Origin: Thereva unica
Lineage: Eukaryota; Arthropoda; Insecta; Diptera; Therevidae
DNA length: 64,000 nucleotides
Direction of reading: 5' to 3'
NCBI GenBank assembly: GCA_949987705.1
Contig: OX465281.1
Span: forward strand, 159,416,393 to 159,480,392
This document shows, one piece after another, positions 34,451 through 44,625 of the stretch (positions are counted from its first letter, which is position 1; the number at the start of each line of letters is the position of its first letter). Below the pieces are notes generated by a model, which was not told where the DNA came from, did no database searches, and was given only the letters and a program-made list of their open reading frames with translations. A program made the translations under genes and the position numbers.

Positions 34451-34879
34451 AAACAGACAGACAAGAAAGCATAAGCATCTATCCTCGATAATGACCAATG
34501 CAAAAAGTGTGCACGTTCGTCATGCATGACACTTTGCATTATCATTTCTTCCTATAGCTATCGGTGCAAATTGATTCCAATTTCTAAAGAAAAACACTGC
34601 ATTCTGATTTAATAAATTCACAAATTGCCTACTGGGATCGATACTCGCACGCATACATACACAAAATATCGCATTTTGTTACGTGACGATTTCTCCCAAT
34701 TCACTCTACCCGCAAGCCGCGTTAAGGAACTTCGTTCCAAAAGAGGCAAAAGCGCGTATGACCTAAGTCCGCGTAGTGTGGATGCACCATTATCGCCGCG
34801 CCCCGGTCTGACCTGAAAATTTAAACGGTCTCTTTATATTGCTTTCATGGACATTTCTTAAGTTATATCTTCTGTACTT

Positions 34880-36330
34880 GGGCTGTTCCTTATGCCTAAT
34901 TGACATTTAGTTCTTTATGAATCCCGTATCTCTCTGCTCTTGATAATTTTCCCTAGATTCATTTCTTTTACTTATAATTTTCTCTTTTGTTTTTAACAAT
35001 CTCTCATATATAACGTTAAAATCTACTTCTCTATTCTGAACTGAAAGAGGTGTAGTTTGGATTACGAAATGGCAGGATTTATTATAGAGTTCTATTGGTT
35101 TAAGTATTTGTTCCTTGATTGGTAGTTTTTCATCTAAATTTAGCGCCCTTATTTTTTCCGTTATAGTACCATTCAGTCTTCGTCGGCGTTGCCAGTATGA
35201 TTATTTGGTTTGGTTGTGTGATACGCAATATTTTCCCTTTCGAAAATTTCTCTAATATATTTTGATCCAAATTCGTTATCAAATATTAATTTTTTCATTT
35301 TTCCTCTAATTGATATTATTTGTCTTATTTTTTCTAAAATTGTATTGTGAGTTCTATCTTCCAAATGTAGACTCACTGCATGCTTTGAGAACTTATCAAT
35401 TATATTAATAAAAATTTGCTTACTGTTTGTGTAGACATCGATATGCACTATTTCATTAATGGTTTTTGGGGTTTCGGTAATCTCGAGTTTTTTCTTTATT
35501 TTTTTTTATGTGATAGTCTAAGCTCAGGTGTCACCCTTTGTACTACTAGTACGTCATGTCGTTTAGGTCATGGTGCAATGTCCAGTAGTAAGCTTAGGGG
35601 GAGTCAAAGGGGTGTTGCAGAAAGTGGCGATGAACCTTGCGTTTGAACTCTTGGATGTTGTATGAGTTCGGGAATACCGTCTTTGGAAGGTTGTTCCACA
35701 GACGAGTGGTTCTTGTTATAAACGAATTTCTAGATAGGAGTGTGCGCGAAGATAAGGGCTGTAAACTGAGGGGGTGAGCCGAGCGGGCAAGTCTTGTGTT
35801 GCGGGAAAAATGTTGCAGTGGAGGCATAAGGTTACTTATTTCAGTGGAGCAATCATTATGAAAAAAACGATAAAATTTTGCTAGAGCTGCAACATTCCTA
35901 CGGTGGCTTAATGAGTCAATTGAAGAGCAAATGGCGCTGTCACCAATAAGTTTGAGAGCGCGGTTTTGCACCTTGTCCAGCCAAGCTAAGATGGTTCTTG
36001 GGGCCCCGGCCCAGATATACGAGTTATATTCAAGTTATTGGTTTCCTATCGTATTTAGCCCCTGTACAAATATCGCAATTATTTAAAAGTTTGTATATTA
36101 TGATTTTCAGTTTAGGGTTATATAGTTTGGTTTTGATTCCTTCGTATGTTGCGACTATTCCGCACTGTGCGGATTGTTTCTTATGGTAAATAGCAATTTG
36201 TTTTTTCAACTCTCCTTCGTCTATTATATCCTTCGCAAAATGGCTACATTTAACAAATTTTACTATACTTCTGTTTGGTTATAACTCAATTAGCTTTTTC
36301 TGTAATTTATTGTATTCGTGATCATTTTGC
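34880..36330 (-). pseudogene. pol: Gypsy-B integrase, split by a LINE fragment
   Basis: Minus-strand coding at 36300-36035 shows the His pair (IYHKKQSAQCG) and Cys pair (NNCDICTGAKYDRKP) of the integrase zinc finger. After the LINE fragment it resumes at about 35490 with the first catalytic Asp (EIVHIDVYTNSKQ), the second (LIFDNEFGSKYI) and TGNADED near the catalytic Glu position. A frameshift near 35175 leads to the C-terminal part (ITEKIRALNLDEKLPIKEQ) down to about 34880. A stop lies near 36255. RT and protease are absent above 36480, so the element is 5'-truncated as well. Confidence 0.75.
35500..36032 (-). mobile_element. 5'-truncated LINE, same family as 39970-41575
   Basis: The frame 35971-35594 reads QNRALKLIGDSAICSSIDS ... 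LSHRRNVAALAKFYRFFHND ... VFPNSYNIQEFKRKVHRHFL, colinear with the C-terminus of the LINE at 40099. A 3' UTR (CATGACCTAAACGACATGAC; GTACAAAGGGTGACACC) and a poly(A) run (poly-T at 35499-35509) follow. It sits inside the gypsy-B integrase between the Cys pair and the first catalytic Asp. No RT domain remains. Confidence 0.85.
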
Positions 36331-36489
36331 TGAGAGTATATGCCTATCTTTTCTTTATCTATGTATCTTGTAAAAATATCTATTTCTTGTTCTAAGTCAT
36401 TATTGTGCCGCTCAATTAAATTCCTAATGCTGTCGTTCATTTGTCCTTCCATATTAGCACTTATTTGTCGAATACTATCTGCCTATTAT

Positions 36490-38074
36490 TTAACATCAAC
36501 CAGTTCACCAAATTATTATTATTTTACAAGAAATTGATTGTGACTTATTTTTCACTCAATCGGAACTAATTTATCATCAATTATTATAATTTTTCAAAAA
36601 CAAATCGCTTTCGTAATATTCTCATTTGGTTTAAAATTCACTTTTATTTTTATCAAATTTTCACTTCAGACACAAGAATAGAGAAAAAAAGGAAGTGTCT
36701 AAATCCACTGGAAAACGCGAAACGCAAAACGCGAAACTTAGACACTTCCAAAAAAAAATTCAATTTAGACACTTCCAAAAAAAATTCTGTTAAGGGTGTA
36801 AAACTTGGTTTCTCCGCACTTCAAAATTTTATTGTTGTACTTTGTTTTCCACTTTTAGTCACTCAATTTTCTGACAAACTATTTAAATAATTTGTAACGT
36901 AAATTCGAACACTGGATTGTCAATCTTTTGACGACAATCCTACCGACTGCGCCACAAAACTTTAAATTAAAATGTTTAGTATAACCGAACAACATCCGAA
37001 CGGATTAAAATTTATATTTTAACTGACTAAAAAACATATAATAATTTCTTGCCTGCTTAAAGTTCTAACAGAAATTTGCTGATGTTATCAAATTCATTTT
37101 CTCACGATTTAACAATTTAGATGCAACTTGTTTCGGTTATTGCAACTTCAGATTTTTCTCTTTTACTCAGAATGTGAAGGAGGCAAAATTCTCCGACGTA
37201 GAAGTATTTTAATATCAACAAAATTGTTTTGTCGTGGGAAAATGAACTACATGATTATGATTAGTTATTTCTTATTTCTTGTCATATTTGTCTTTTATTT
37301 CTTGCCCAAAATTATCTTTATTAGTGTTAGTATCTAATGTATATCTAACTCGCGTAGGTACCATAAAAGATATCGACTTAGTTGAGGTACCGTTCGAAGA
37401 ATATTAACGAAAATATGATCTGAAAAGATTTTCATAAAATTCGGTCGAACCGTTTTTGAAGTTATACTTCTTTAGGCGCGTTTTGAAAATATTATGAGAG
37501 TAAATTTTGAGGAATTCGCAACACAGAAATGCGCATGGGGCAATGAAAGGCAAGCATTTCAACTCCCATTCTTCATGCGCACTGGGATTATCATTATAAT
37601 GGGCACATGAAAACTCCTAGCTGATGCCGGTTCGCGATGTCGATGGGTGAGGGGGGTTTTTATCCTGAGGCTATAGAGGGAAATAAATTCCATGTCCAAG
37701 TCTTCAGCTAAGCGAGAGTCACAAATCCTACTTTAATTTGTTCATGTGTTTAACATTAAAGCAACTGTAAAGGAGGGTGTTTTCCTTCTTCTTAACTATC
37801 GCCAATCATTCTCCCGAGCATGGTTAAAAATTAACTAGACCATGGTTTACCACGGGAGTTTTTGAAGGCCAAAAGTTACCCATAGTTAACCATGGTTAGC
37901 CATAGTATGGTGATTTTAGTTAGAATTAGAATCCCTTATAACCGACAGGCTGCTAAATATTAGTCGCCAAAATGACGCTAAAGAAGTATAACTTCTAATG
38001 CGCGTACAGAAGTACACACACCTACTGTTTATAACAAAATTTTTCGAGAAAAATAAAACTAAATTGAAAATATA
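36490..38074. other. AT-rich region: tRNA-like block, small hairpins, no gene
   Basis: This region holds a tRNA-like stretch at 36891-36960, a GACACTTCCAAAAAAAA-containing small inverted cluster at 36695-36785, and a 20-bp word GTTATACTTCTTTAGGCGCG (37461-37480) that recurs at 38389-38408. The sequence 36490-36660 could be a degenerate LTR of gypsy-B, but I cannot show matching ends. No coding frame was recognised. Confidence 0.4.
36891..36960 (-). repeat. tRNA-like sequence, degenerate
   Basis: On the minus strand TGTGGCGCAGTCGGTAGGAT resembles the 5' half and D arm of a tRNA. GGATTGTC/GACAATCC forms an arm, and GTGTTCGAATTTA resembles a B box. The pairing of the acceptor ends is incomplete. 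It is a decayed tRNA or SINE head. Confidence 0.4.
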
Positions 38075-38386
38075 GATAAAAAAAAACTTTTTAATATAGC
38101 ACGTTTTTATAACGAACTAAAAAGTATAAAATAATTGCTCCTAGCCCCATACAGATTTAGAGCCTCAAACATATCTTTCACATCAATCATGTATGCGCCC
38201 CACGTTTTTTCGTTTAAAATCTTACAAATACTTTTATAGCTATTACAAATACACAATCACAAATTTTCAGGGCTATCGCTATGGTGTTAGGAATATGTTT
38301 GAGGTTCTAAATCTGTATGGGGCCAGGAGCAATTATTTTATACTTTTTAGTTCGTTATAAAAACGTGCTATATTAAAAAGTTTTTG
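38075..38386. repeat. Hairpin element, copy 2 (diverged)
   Basis: The outer parts match the hairpin at 28734-29106 (AAACTTTTTAATATAGCACG ... CGTGCTATATTAAAAAGTTT). The inner left arm contains an extra non-matching stretch (38175-38215), so the arms are no longer fully complementary. Confidence 0.8.
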
Positions 38387-38408
38387 ATGTTATACTTCTT
38401 TAGGCGCG

Positions 38409-38733
38409 AGTTAGAAAAATTTAATTATATCATTAATAAAAAAAAAAAATTAAAACACAAAATTTATTTGAACAGGATTTAATCTACTTTCATTCAACGG
38501 TACATCGAGACTGAATCTTAAAAGTAACTTAAGATCTAAGATTCTACTTGTGCAAATTGTGTGTGGGATAATTCTGTGGAATTTAGATATGAAAAATGCT
38601 CTTTGGATATTTTCTTGAGAATTTTGTCTGGAGATAGGAAATGGATATGGGAACCTTGGAGTGCAGGTGCAATATCGCAACATGTTGATAAAATATTATT
38701 AATACTATTAGTTATTTGTTGATGTCCATAACT
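38409..38733 (-). repeat. 3' LTR of gypsy-C (errantivirus-type)
   Basis: On the minus strand the block begins AGTTATGGAC and ends TTCTAACT, giving AGTTA/TAACT inverted ends typical of errantivirus-type LTRs. A purine tract (AGAGGAGAGG, RC of 38734-38743) precedes it, and the env frame ends 25 bases inside it. An AATAAA-like signal lies near the far end. The length, 325 bp, is plausible. No partner LTR is seen. Confidence 0.6.
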
Positions 38734-39712
38734 CCTCTCCTCTAAGATGAAGCGAAGGCCAGGAAAGTTTCGTGGGCTGAGATTCTGGTATTGATGAAGT
38801 GATAATTATGTTTTCAGGAATCACCTTGGTTTTTCTGCTAATCCAGGATTTTCTTAACTTGTTGAAGATGTAAACGGCGATTGCTGCTATGATGAGAATT
38901 GATGTTAATCCATATAAAGAATACTTCTGTTGCTGGGTTTTTAGTTCTATGTTGTTTTGAAGATGGTAAGTTTCTAGTTGTTTTAGGTTTAATTTCTGGA
39001 CGGTTTTTGTTGATTTAATTTCGGTGAATGTTGAAGGGATTATTTGAACTTTGTCCCAAAATGTTCGCTTTTCGTTGGTATAATTTATATTATTAATTTG
39101 AATTTCGCAGTCTTTATAATGAATTAGTAGGGTTCCAGAAATTGTCTTCTTTTTGATGTCACAAGTCGCATTAATCTGCGATGGAGATGTGTCGATTATT
39201 AAAAGATATTGGTCCTCTGGTTGATATATCCCTGACTGGTCCTGATTTTCGATGAGATCGCATATGGCTTCTATATTTTTAATAAGGTTCGGTATGCAGT
39301 TGTTTGTTGGAATTTTGTCTAAGATGTCCTTGTAGCAGTAGTATGAATCTTCTATCAGCATGCATGGCTTGTCTAAAAATTGAATATAATTTTCGCTCAT
39401 AAAGGAATAGGGTTGGGGCAAGTTAATGGTAAAGGTCTTATTGATTGGAAGGTTAATCAAATGGTATAAGTTAAAATGTTCATGTGATACAACTGAAAGT
39501 TTTATGTTAAATATTATATTCTAACCATTATAGTATGCTTGAAGAGCTAAAATTTGATAAATTTGTTCGTCTGCTTTAATTGTAATATTTTGTTTTGTAA
39601 TAAAATCATATGCGAATTCCAATTCACTGGGGCTAAGAATTTGTTTTGATATTATATTGAGTTTAGCAAGAGTAATAGCTTCGGAAATTTCTTGCAAATG
39701 ATTAGTTTGAGG

Positions 39713-39935
39713 CCTATTCTGTCGCTAAAATTTTATAATTTTATGTTATGAAAAATCAAATGAGATCAAAGTAGTGGGAAAAAATTTCTAAAAAAGTGAA
39801 TTTTTGACTGTCAATTGTAGGTATTTTATGACAATGACAATCAAAAATTTGCTTTTTTAGAAATTTTTTCCCACTTCTTTGATCTCATTTGATTTTTCAT
39901 AACATAAAATTATAAAATTTTAGCGACAGAATAGG
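39713..39935. repeat. Hairpin element inside gypsy-C env
   Basis: The ends CCTATTCTGTCGCTAAAA and TTTTAGCGACAGAATAGG are exact inverted repeats. The arms are complementary for about 85 bp before a short unmatched centre. The env reading frame is compatible on either side of it, which marks this block as the insertion. Confidence 0.85.
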
Positions 39936-39969
39936 CCCCAATATTTCTATATTAAAATTTGTCTGATGA

Positions 39970-41575
39970 TTTTTTTTTTTTAATGAAAAAACCAAGCTTA
40001 GGTGTAACCCTTTGTACTACCAGTCCGTCATGTCGTTCAGTTCATGGTGCAATGTCTAGTAGTAGCTTGGTTTGAAGAATAGAGGAGAATAGGAAAGGTT
40101 AGAGGGGGTCTGGAGGGTGTAGAAGAAAATGACGATGAACCTCACATTTGAACTCTAAGATGTTGTACGAGTTCGGAAATACTGACTGCGGGAGATTATT
40201 CCACAGTCGAGTTGTTCTATTCATAAACGAACTTCTAAACCGTATTGTGCGTGAACGAGGGGGCTGTAGGGTATGGGGGTGAGCCGAGCGGGCTAATCTT
40301 GTGTTGCGGGAAAAGTATTGCCGTGCAGGCAGGAGGTCCTGAATTTCGATGGAACAGTCGCCATGGTAATAGCGATAAAGTATGGAGAGGGCTGCTACAT
40401 TCCTACGGTGGCTCAAGGTGTCTATTGAGGCGCGAAAGGGGCCATCACCAATGAGTTTGAGGGCACGATTTTGCACCTTGTCGAGACAAGCCAAGGTGGT
40501 TTTTGGGGCGCCTGCCCAGATATGTGAGTTGTATTCGAGGCGCGGCCGAATGTAGGATTTGTATATTGTAGCCAATGCGGCTGGCTGGAGGAGGAACTTG
40601 CATCTCTTGAGAAATCCAAGGCATTGGAAGGCTTGTTTGGCGATTTGGAATATGTGATCATTCCATCGCAGATGCTCCGTTAAAGTTACCCCTAGAATGT
40701 TGAGAGTTGAGTCAGCCGTTAGACTCTCTCCATCCACCGAGACAGGAGGAAGGTCAGTACAATTTTTGTTGGAGATCAGACAGTGCTTCGTTTTTGTGGC
40801 ATTTAATTCGACGCGGTTCATTTCGCCCCAATGAAGAATCGATTCGATATCCCGGTTGATCGAAGCCGACATCAGTTGACGGTGGTAAAGACAAGGTCTG
40901 GCGCGTGCTTGTCTTATATTGTCGAAGGAGTAAGAGAAATTCAGAGTACCGTCGTCAGCGAAGCAGTGAAGTGGGTTGGAGGGGATTGAGAGCAGATCAT
41001 TAATGAAGATTAGAAAAAGTGCGGGTGAGAGAATTGACCCGTGGGGAACTCCGGCCGAAATGGCGTGGGGGTTGGATTCGACGCCATCCAATACTACCTT
41101 GATTGAACGGCCTGAAATAAAGCTCTTAATCCAGTTCCTTAGAACTAAGTGTATACCAATAGCTTGGAGTTTATTCAACAGAGCTGGGTGCCATACTCTG
41201 TCAAAAGCCTTTGATATATCTAGAGCAACTAGGCTAGACTCGCCAAAGCTGTGAATGCTTTGGTTGATACGCTCGGTTAAACACACAAGCAGATCACCAG
41301 TAGACCGTTTAGATCTGAAGCCGTATTGCCTGTCGTGTATAATTTGGTTGGATTCTAGATATTTCATCAGCTTATTATTGATTATTGTCTCCATGATTTT
41401 GGAGAGAACAGAAGTAATTGCTATTGGGCGGTAGTTTAAGGGGTCGCTGGCTTCACCTTTTTTTTGGATTGGCTGAACATGAGCTAGTTTCCAAGAGTCG
41501 GGATACACTCCGGAGAAGTAAGACAGGGCAAAAAGTTTGCGCAGAGGTTTAGCCAAAGGTGAGGCACATATTCTG
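39970..41575 (-). mobile_element. LINE (CR1/jockey-like), 5'-truncated, with poly(A)
   Basis: This copy lies on the minus strand. Its 5' break at about 41575 joins env sequence directly to the middle of ORF2. Its 3' end is a poly(A) run (12 T's at 39970-39981). The 3' UTR contains CATGAACTGAACGACATGAC, GTACAAAGGGTTACACC and a CTTGG-rich end, shared with the copy at 35500-36032. Confidence 0.9.
40099..41575 (-). CDS. LINE ORF2: reverse transcriptase and C-terminal domain
   Basis: The frame is uninterrupted from the 5' break to its stop at 40099. It has RT motifs LNYRPIAITSVLSKIMETII, LVALDISKAFDRVWH (motif A), AGVPHGSILSPALFLIFIND (motif B; His in place of the usual Gln) and CFADDGTLNFSYS (catalytic FADD). 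The thumb (NILGVTLTEHLRWNDHI) and the C-terminal RLWNNLPQSVFPNSYN region follow. The endonuclease is missing through 5' truncation. The first 30 or so codons of the longer frame (41670-41576) belong to the gypsy env, not to the LINE. Confidence 0.85.
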
Positions 41576-42730
41576 CAAATGCTGAAAATCTTCATTCTCG
41601 GAACGGATTCTCTGTGATATTGATGTTTGATATTCATATAGATAATTTTGTAAAATTTGTTGTTGCTCATTAATGTGGTTGGTTATGTTATTAAACCGTT
41701 CTAACATTTTATTATTCAGAAATGTCTGTTTTGTCAGTCCGTCTTTAAGTGCTTGTTGGTTAAATCGGAGTACTTCAATTTCTTCGTTTATTTGTATTGC
41801 GTCGTTTTCGTCCAAGTTTCCAGTAATGAATTTGATTACACTTCCTAAACCGTTTATCAGGCTTCGTTTATTTCTATGTTTTGGAGATAATGTCGAAAAC
41901 TTGTGCTCTAATTCTTTAAATTTTAGATAAGTTATTTCTTTTAATATTCTTAAATTGCTATCATTACTATTTTTTATTATTTCAACGGATTATTTCTATG
42001 TTTTTAGCGTATTCTGTTCGATTGGCTATATGTATTAATTTGGCGTGAGACTCTATAAGTTTTCCTGATCCTAATTTCATTGATAATAAACCCTGACTAT
42101 TCGATAGGTCCTGGATCTCTATCCTTTGGCATGATATTATTCTGAAAATTAAGTTTATTTTTTAGTTTATTTTTATGTGCTTTCCTTTGATTAGGGGTTA
42201 CTACAACTACTTTGCGATTAGATACTACTTTTAATTTCTTGGCTCTAGGAGTCATTTTATTTCTTCTATTATTGTAATCATACACTATTTCATTTTCTTC
42301 GAAATTTCGTGGTGGTTCACGTTTTTTATTAAGATTATCAATTATTGATTTGTTATGGCTTTCTATTTTAGATTTTATTTTATCGAATAAATTCGTTTGA
42401 TATTCATGAAGCTTATTTAAATAGTCGTGTTCTGATTCATTAATAATTCTATTAAATTTATATGTCCTACCTGTCATTAACTCAAAAGGGGTTAAATTAG
42501 TAACTGAATGGATAGCATTATTATATGTTATAAGTGCTTCATTTAATATATCTTTTGATATTAACTTTTTATCTTTATCATAAATTATTCTGTATATTTC
42601 AGTGAGCGTCGAGTGAAATCTTTCAACTGTTGAGTTACCTTTTGAGTTTTGAGGGGTAGTAATATGTATTCGAATTGAATATTGATCGCTTTCTTAGGGA
42701 TACCATGTTGTGAAAAGGACTCTCTTAATT

Positions 42731-43208
42731 TTTTTTTTTTTTATGTGAGACACTAGAGACTTAGAGAAGGCCCCTTTGTACTGTCGACCATGTTTTTTTT
42801 TTTTTTTTTTTTTTGAAATGTCGAACAGCAGCTCTAGTCGGAAGATAGAGAGAGAAGTGAAGGAAAGAACTGTCCCAACCCAGCTGCGGTATTTTTATTT
42901 CACCTACTCCCAACCATTTCGCGACTCTGACATCGGGGCATCGAGAACAACTCGCTGGAGTGTTATGCCTCCTGAAACGAGTTGAATCTCATCAACCAAC
43001 CGATGACATGCGCTTGGTGGAGCGGGGAAGAGAACTAGTGAAGGCTATGACAGGAGGAATCAGGAATGCAAAAAGGTAAGAAGAAAGAAGGAAAGTTATG
43101 TAGGTGGGAAATTGGGAAAGGCTAGGACCGTGGCACCGCCGGGAATCGAACCCGGGACCTCTGGGGATTATAGTCAGGTGCCTTACCCCTAGACTACCGA
43201 GGCTCACT
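42731..43208 (-). mobile_element. tRNA-derived SINE with LINE-like 3' tail
   Basis: On the minus strand the element begins with a tRNA-like head (43203-43132) and runs through a unique body. It passes an A-tract (T-run at 42790-42813) and ends with a short segment (CATGGTCGACAGTACAAAGG ... TCTCACAT) and poly(A) (T-run 42728-42743). The last segment resembles the 3' end of the LINEs at 35500 and 39970 (GTACAAAGGG; CTTAGACTATCACAT-A), consistent with mobilisation by that LINE. It sits in the gypsy-C integrase. Confidence 0.65.
43132..43203 (-). repeat. tRNA-like head of the SINE
   Basis: The 72-nt segment has a D-arm region TAGTCTAGGGGTAAG (A box) and a strong T arm CCGGGTTCGATTCCCGG (B box), close to tRNA-Glu/Gly patterns. 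The anticodon stem and acceptor stem contain mismatches and no clear anticodon can be assigned. I call it a SINE head and not a working tRNA gene. Confidence 0.6.
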
Positions 43209-43447
43209 AGCACTAGCTATGGACAAAAAAGTACATTGCATGTACACATATGTAGTAAATATATTGTATAACAACCATAGAAAAATGAATTAATACGTGC
43301 TTTTTAACCTCTCTGAACTTGTCATTTTTATTTGAAAAGATCAAGATGAATTCAAAGAACCTTTTGTCAACTTCCGCCATAATGGACCATAGAGAAAGAT
43401 AAATATAATGTCGCCGATACACGACAAGCCATGTTGATCAGCTTGAA

Positions 43448-44220
43448 TATGTTAAAAAAAGTTTCGGAAAATTGATTGTACGCTACCCCTAAAAACAACT
43501 CCCTAAAACGGAAAATTCCGTTTTTGGCTAATTTCTCTTAAACAACAAGTCCTATCATAAAATAGTGTTTACAGAGTTTGTAGATCATGCGACTATCTGC
43601 AAAAAATGATATACTTTTTCTCGTACGAATTACCGTTCACGAGATATCGTCGTTTTAAGGATTTAAAATACTCATTTCCCCTCATCAGACGTTCAATAAA
43701 TCCATATTTTGAACCTACATATCTTCCAAACGGATTCAATTAAGCTCATGCACTTCAAATAAAAGAATACACATTTATCTAAAACAACCTAATTACGTTG
43801 CTCTACGATGATTAGTCTATGAGTTTAGATTTTTTTCTTTTCTTTCCACCCTCTATATTAGTGGATAGTGGGGTAGCCCCCTCTCTAGAACAATTTTTTC
43901 CCAAAATATATCCAGGAATCACCTGGAAATATTAGCCACGTTGTCTAACAGAGGATTTATTGAACGTCTGATGACTTATTCAAGTTACGATTTAGGGGAT
44001 GAGTATTTGACAGCGATATCTCATGAACGGCAACTCGTACGAGAAAATATATAATATCATTTTTTGTAGATAATCGTATGATCTACAAACTTTGTACACA
44101 CTACTTTATGATAGGACTTGCCGTTTAAAAGATATCAGCACAAAACGGAATTTTCAATTTTTCGGGGATTGTTTTTGGGGGTACCGTACAACCAATTTTC
44201 CGAAACTTTTTTTTGACATA
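43448..44220. mobile_element. Nonautonomous element with 266-bp TIRs
   Basis: The left arm 43448-43713 (from TATGTTAAAAAAAGTTTCGG) and right arm 43953-44220 are inverted repeats with moderate divergence. The ends read TATGT...ACATA. The 240-bp centre has no open frame. A partial relative lies at 14280-14660. Confidence 0.8.
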
Positions 44221-44625
44221 TTCTACTCACTAAAAACTATTAGGATTACTGAGTTAACATTTCGTTAGAGGTCTGTATTCGAATTTTGGACGACTGGACT
44301 ACAGTTTAATAAATGTTATTCAATATACAGTTAAAGATCCTTAATCCAGGTGGCCATTACTTTGTTCAAATTCTGAATAATTATGAAACCATATCAGTTA
44401 ACCGTAATAATTCACAACTGTTCGCTATTTTAAAGCTCTTTAAGGTTTTTAATAGCAAAATCATAATCTATACACTTATTGAAACCGATCTGATTAAAAG
44501 AGTTAATAAAACTGTTTATGTCTAGTCTGTTGTAATGACAAGTTCCTCGAGTTTTTTCTTTATAACAAATTAATGTGCCAATATTCACGAATATAAAACA
44601 CCAAAAATCATTGGTGTACATTAAG
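44221..44625. other. Unidentified segment between TIR element and gypsy-C integrase
   Basis: This segment has overlapping short frames on both strands (for example minus-strand 44621-44430, WCFIFVNIGTLICYKEKTRG). I recognise none. It may be part of the inserted DNA or a diverged piece of gypsy sequence. Confidence 0.3.

Larger units (their letters stand above)
30470..34815. mobile_element. Composite insertion bounded by inverted repeats, within gypsy-B
   Basis: The outer blocks are inverted relative to each other: CACTACGCGGACTTAG (30490-30505) with ACGCGCTTTT, against AAAAGCGCGTATGACCTAAG and GTCCGCGTAGTGTGGATG (about 34748-34787). An inner pair GGAACGAAGTTCCTTA / TAAGGAACTTCGTTCC (30775-30790; 34724-34739) is also inverted. 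Inside lie the C-terminal part of a Helentron-type gene and an 18-unit satellite array. The insertion falls between the integrase and env coding regions of the same minus-strand gypsy. Exact ends and target duplication could not be fixed. Confidence 0.6.
38708..42090 (-). pseudogene. env: Gypsy-C env (errantivirus-type), interrupted by LINE and hairpin
   Basis: Minus-strand coding starts near 42080, with stops near 41985. It shows a furin-type site and fusion region (HRNKRSLINGLGSVIKF; TGNLDEND) at about 41880-41820. A coiled-coil segment follows to about 41590, where a LINE is inserted (39970-41575). Coding resumes on both sides of a hairpin (39713-39935) and runs on to 38708. That part has a TAG at 39521-39523, Cys-rich ectodomain pieces, a membrane anchor (LTSILIIAAIAVYIF, about 38880-38920) and a cytoplasmic tail ending inside the LTR. 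The features are those of F-type envelope proteins of insect errantiviruses. It is not functional in this state. Confidence 0.75.

Noticed and set aside
38450..38683. Small gene after gypsy-C env
   Set aside because: It lies entirely inside the LTR defined by AGTTA/TAACT ends and the preceding purine tract.
41576..41670. N-terminus of the LINE RT protein
   Set aside because: These codons are gypsy env sequence read through the junction. The LINE begins at about 41575.
43132..43203. Functional tRNA gene (Glu/Gly-like)
   Set aside because: The T arm is excellent, but the acceptor and anticodon stems have mismatches, no anticodon is clear, and the segment continues into a SINE body with poly(A).
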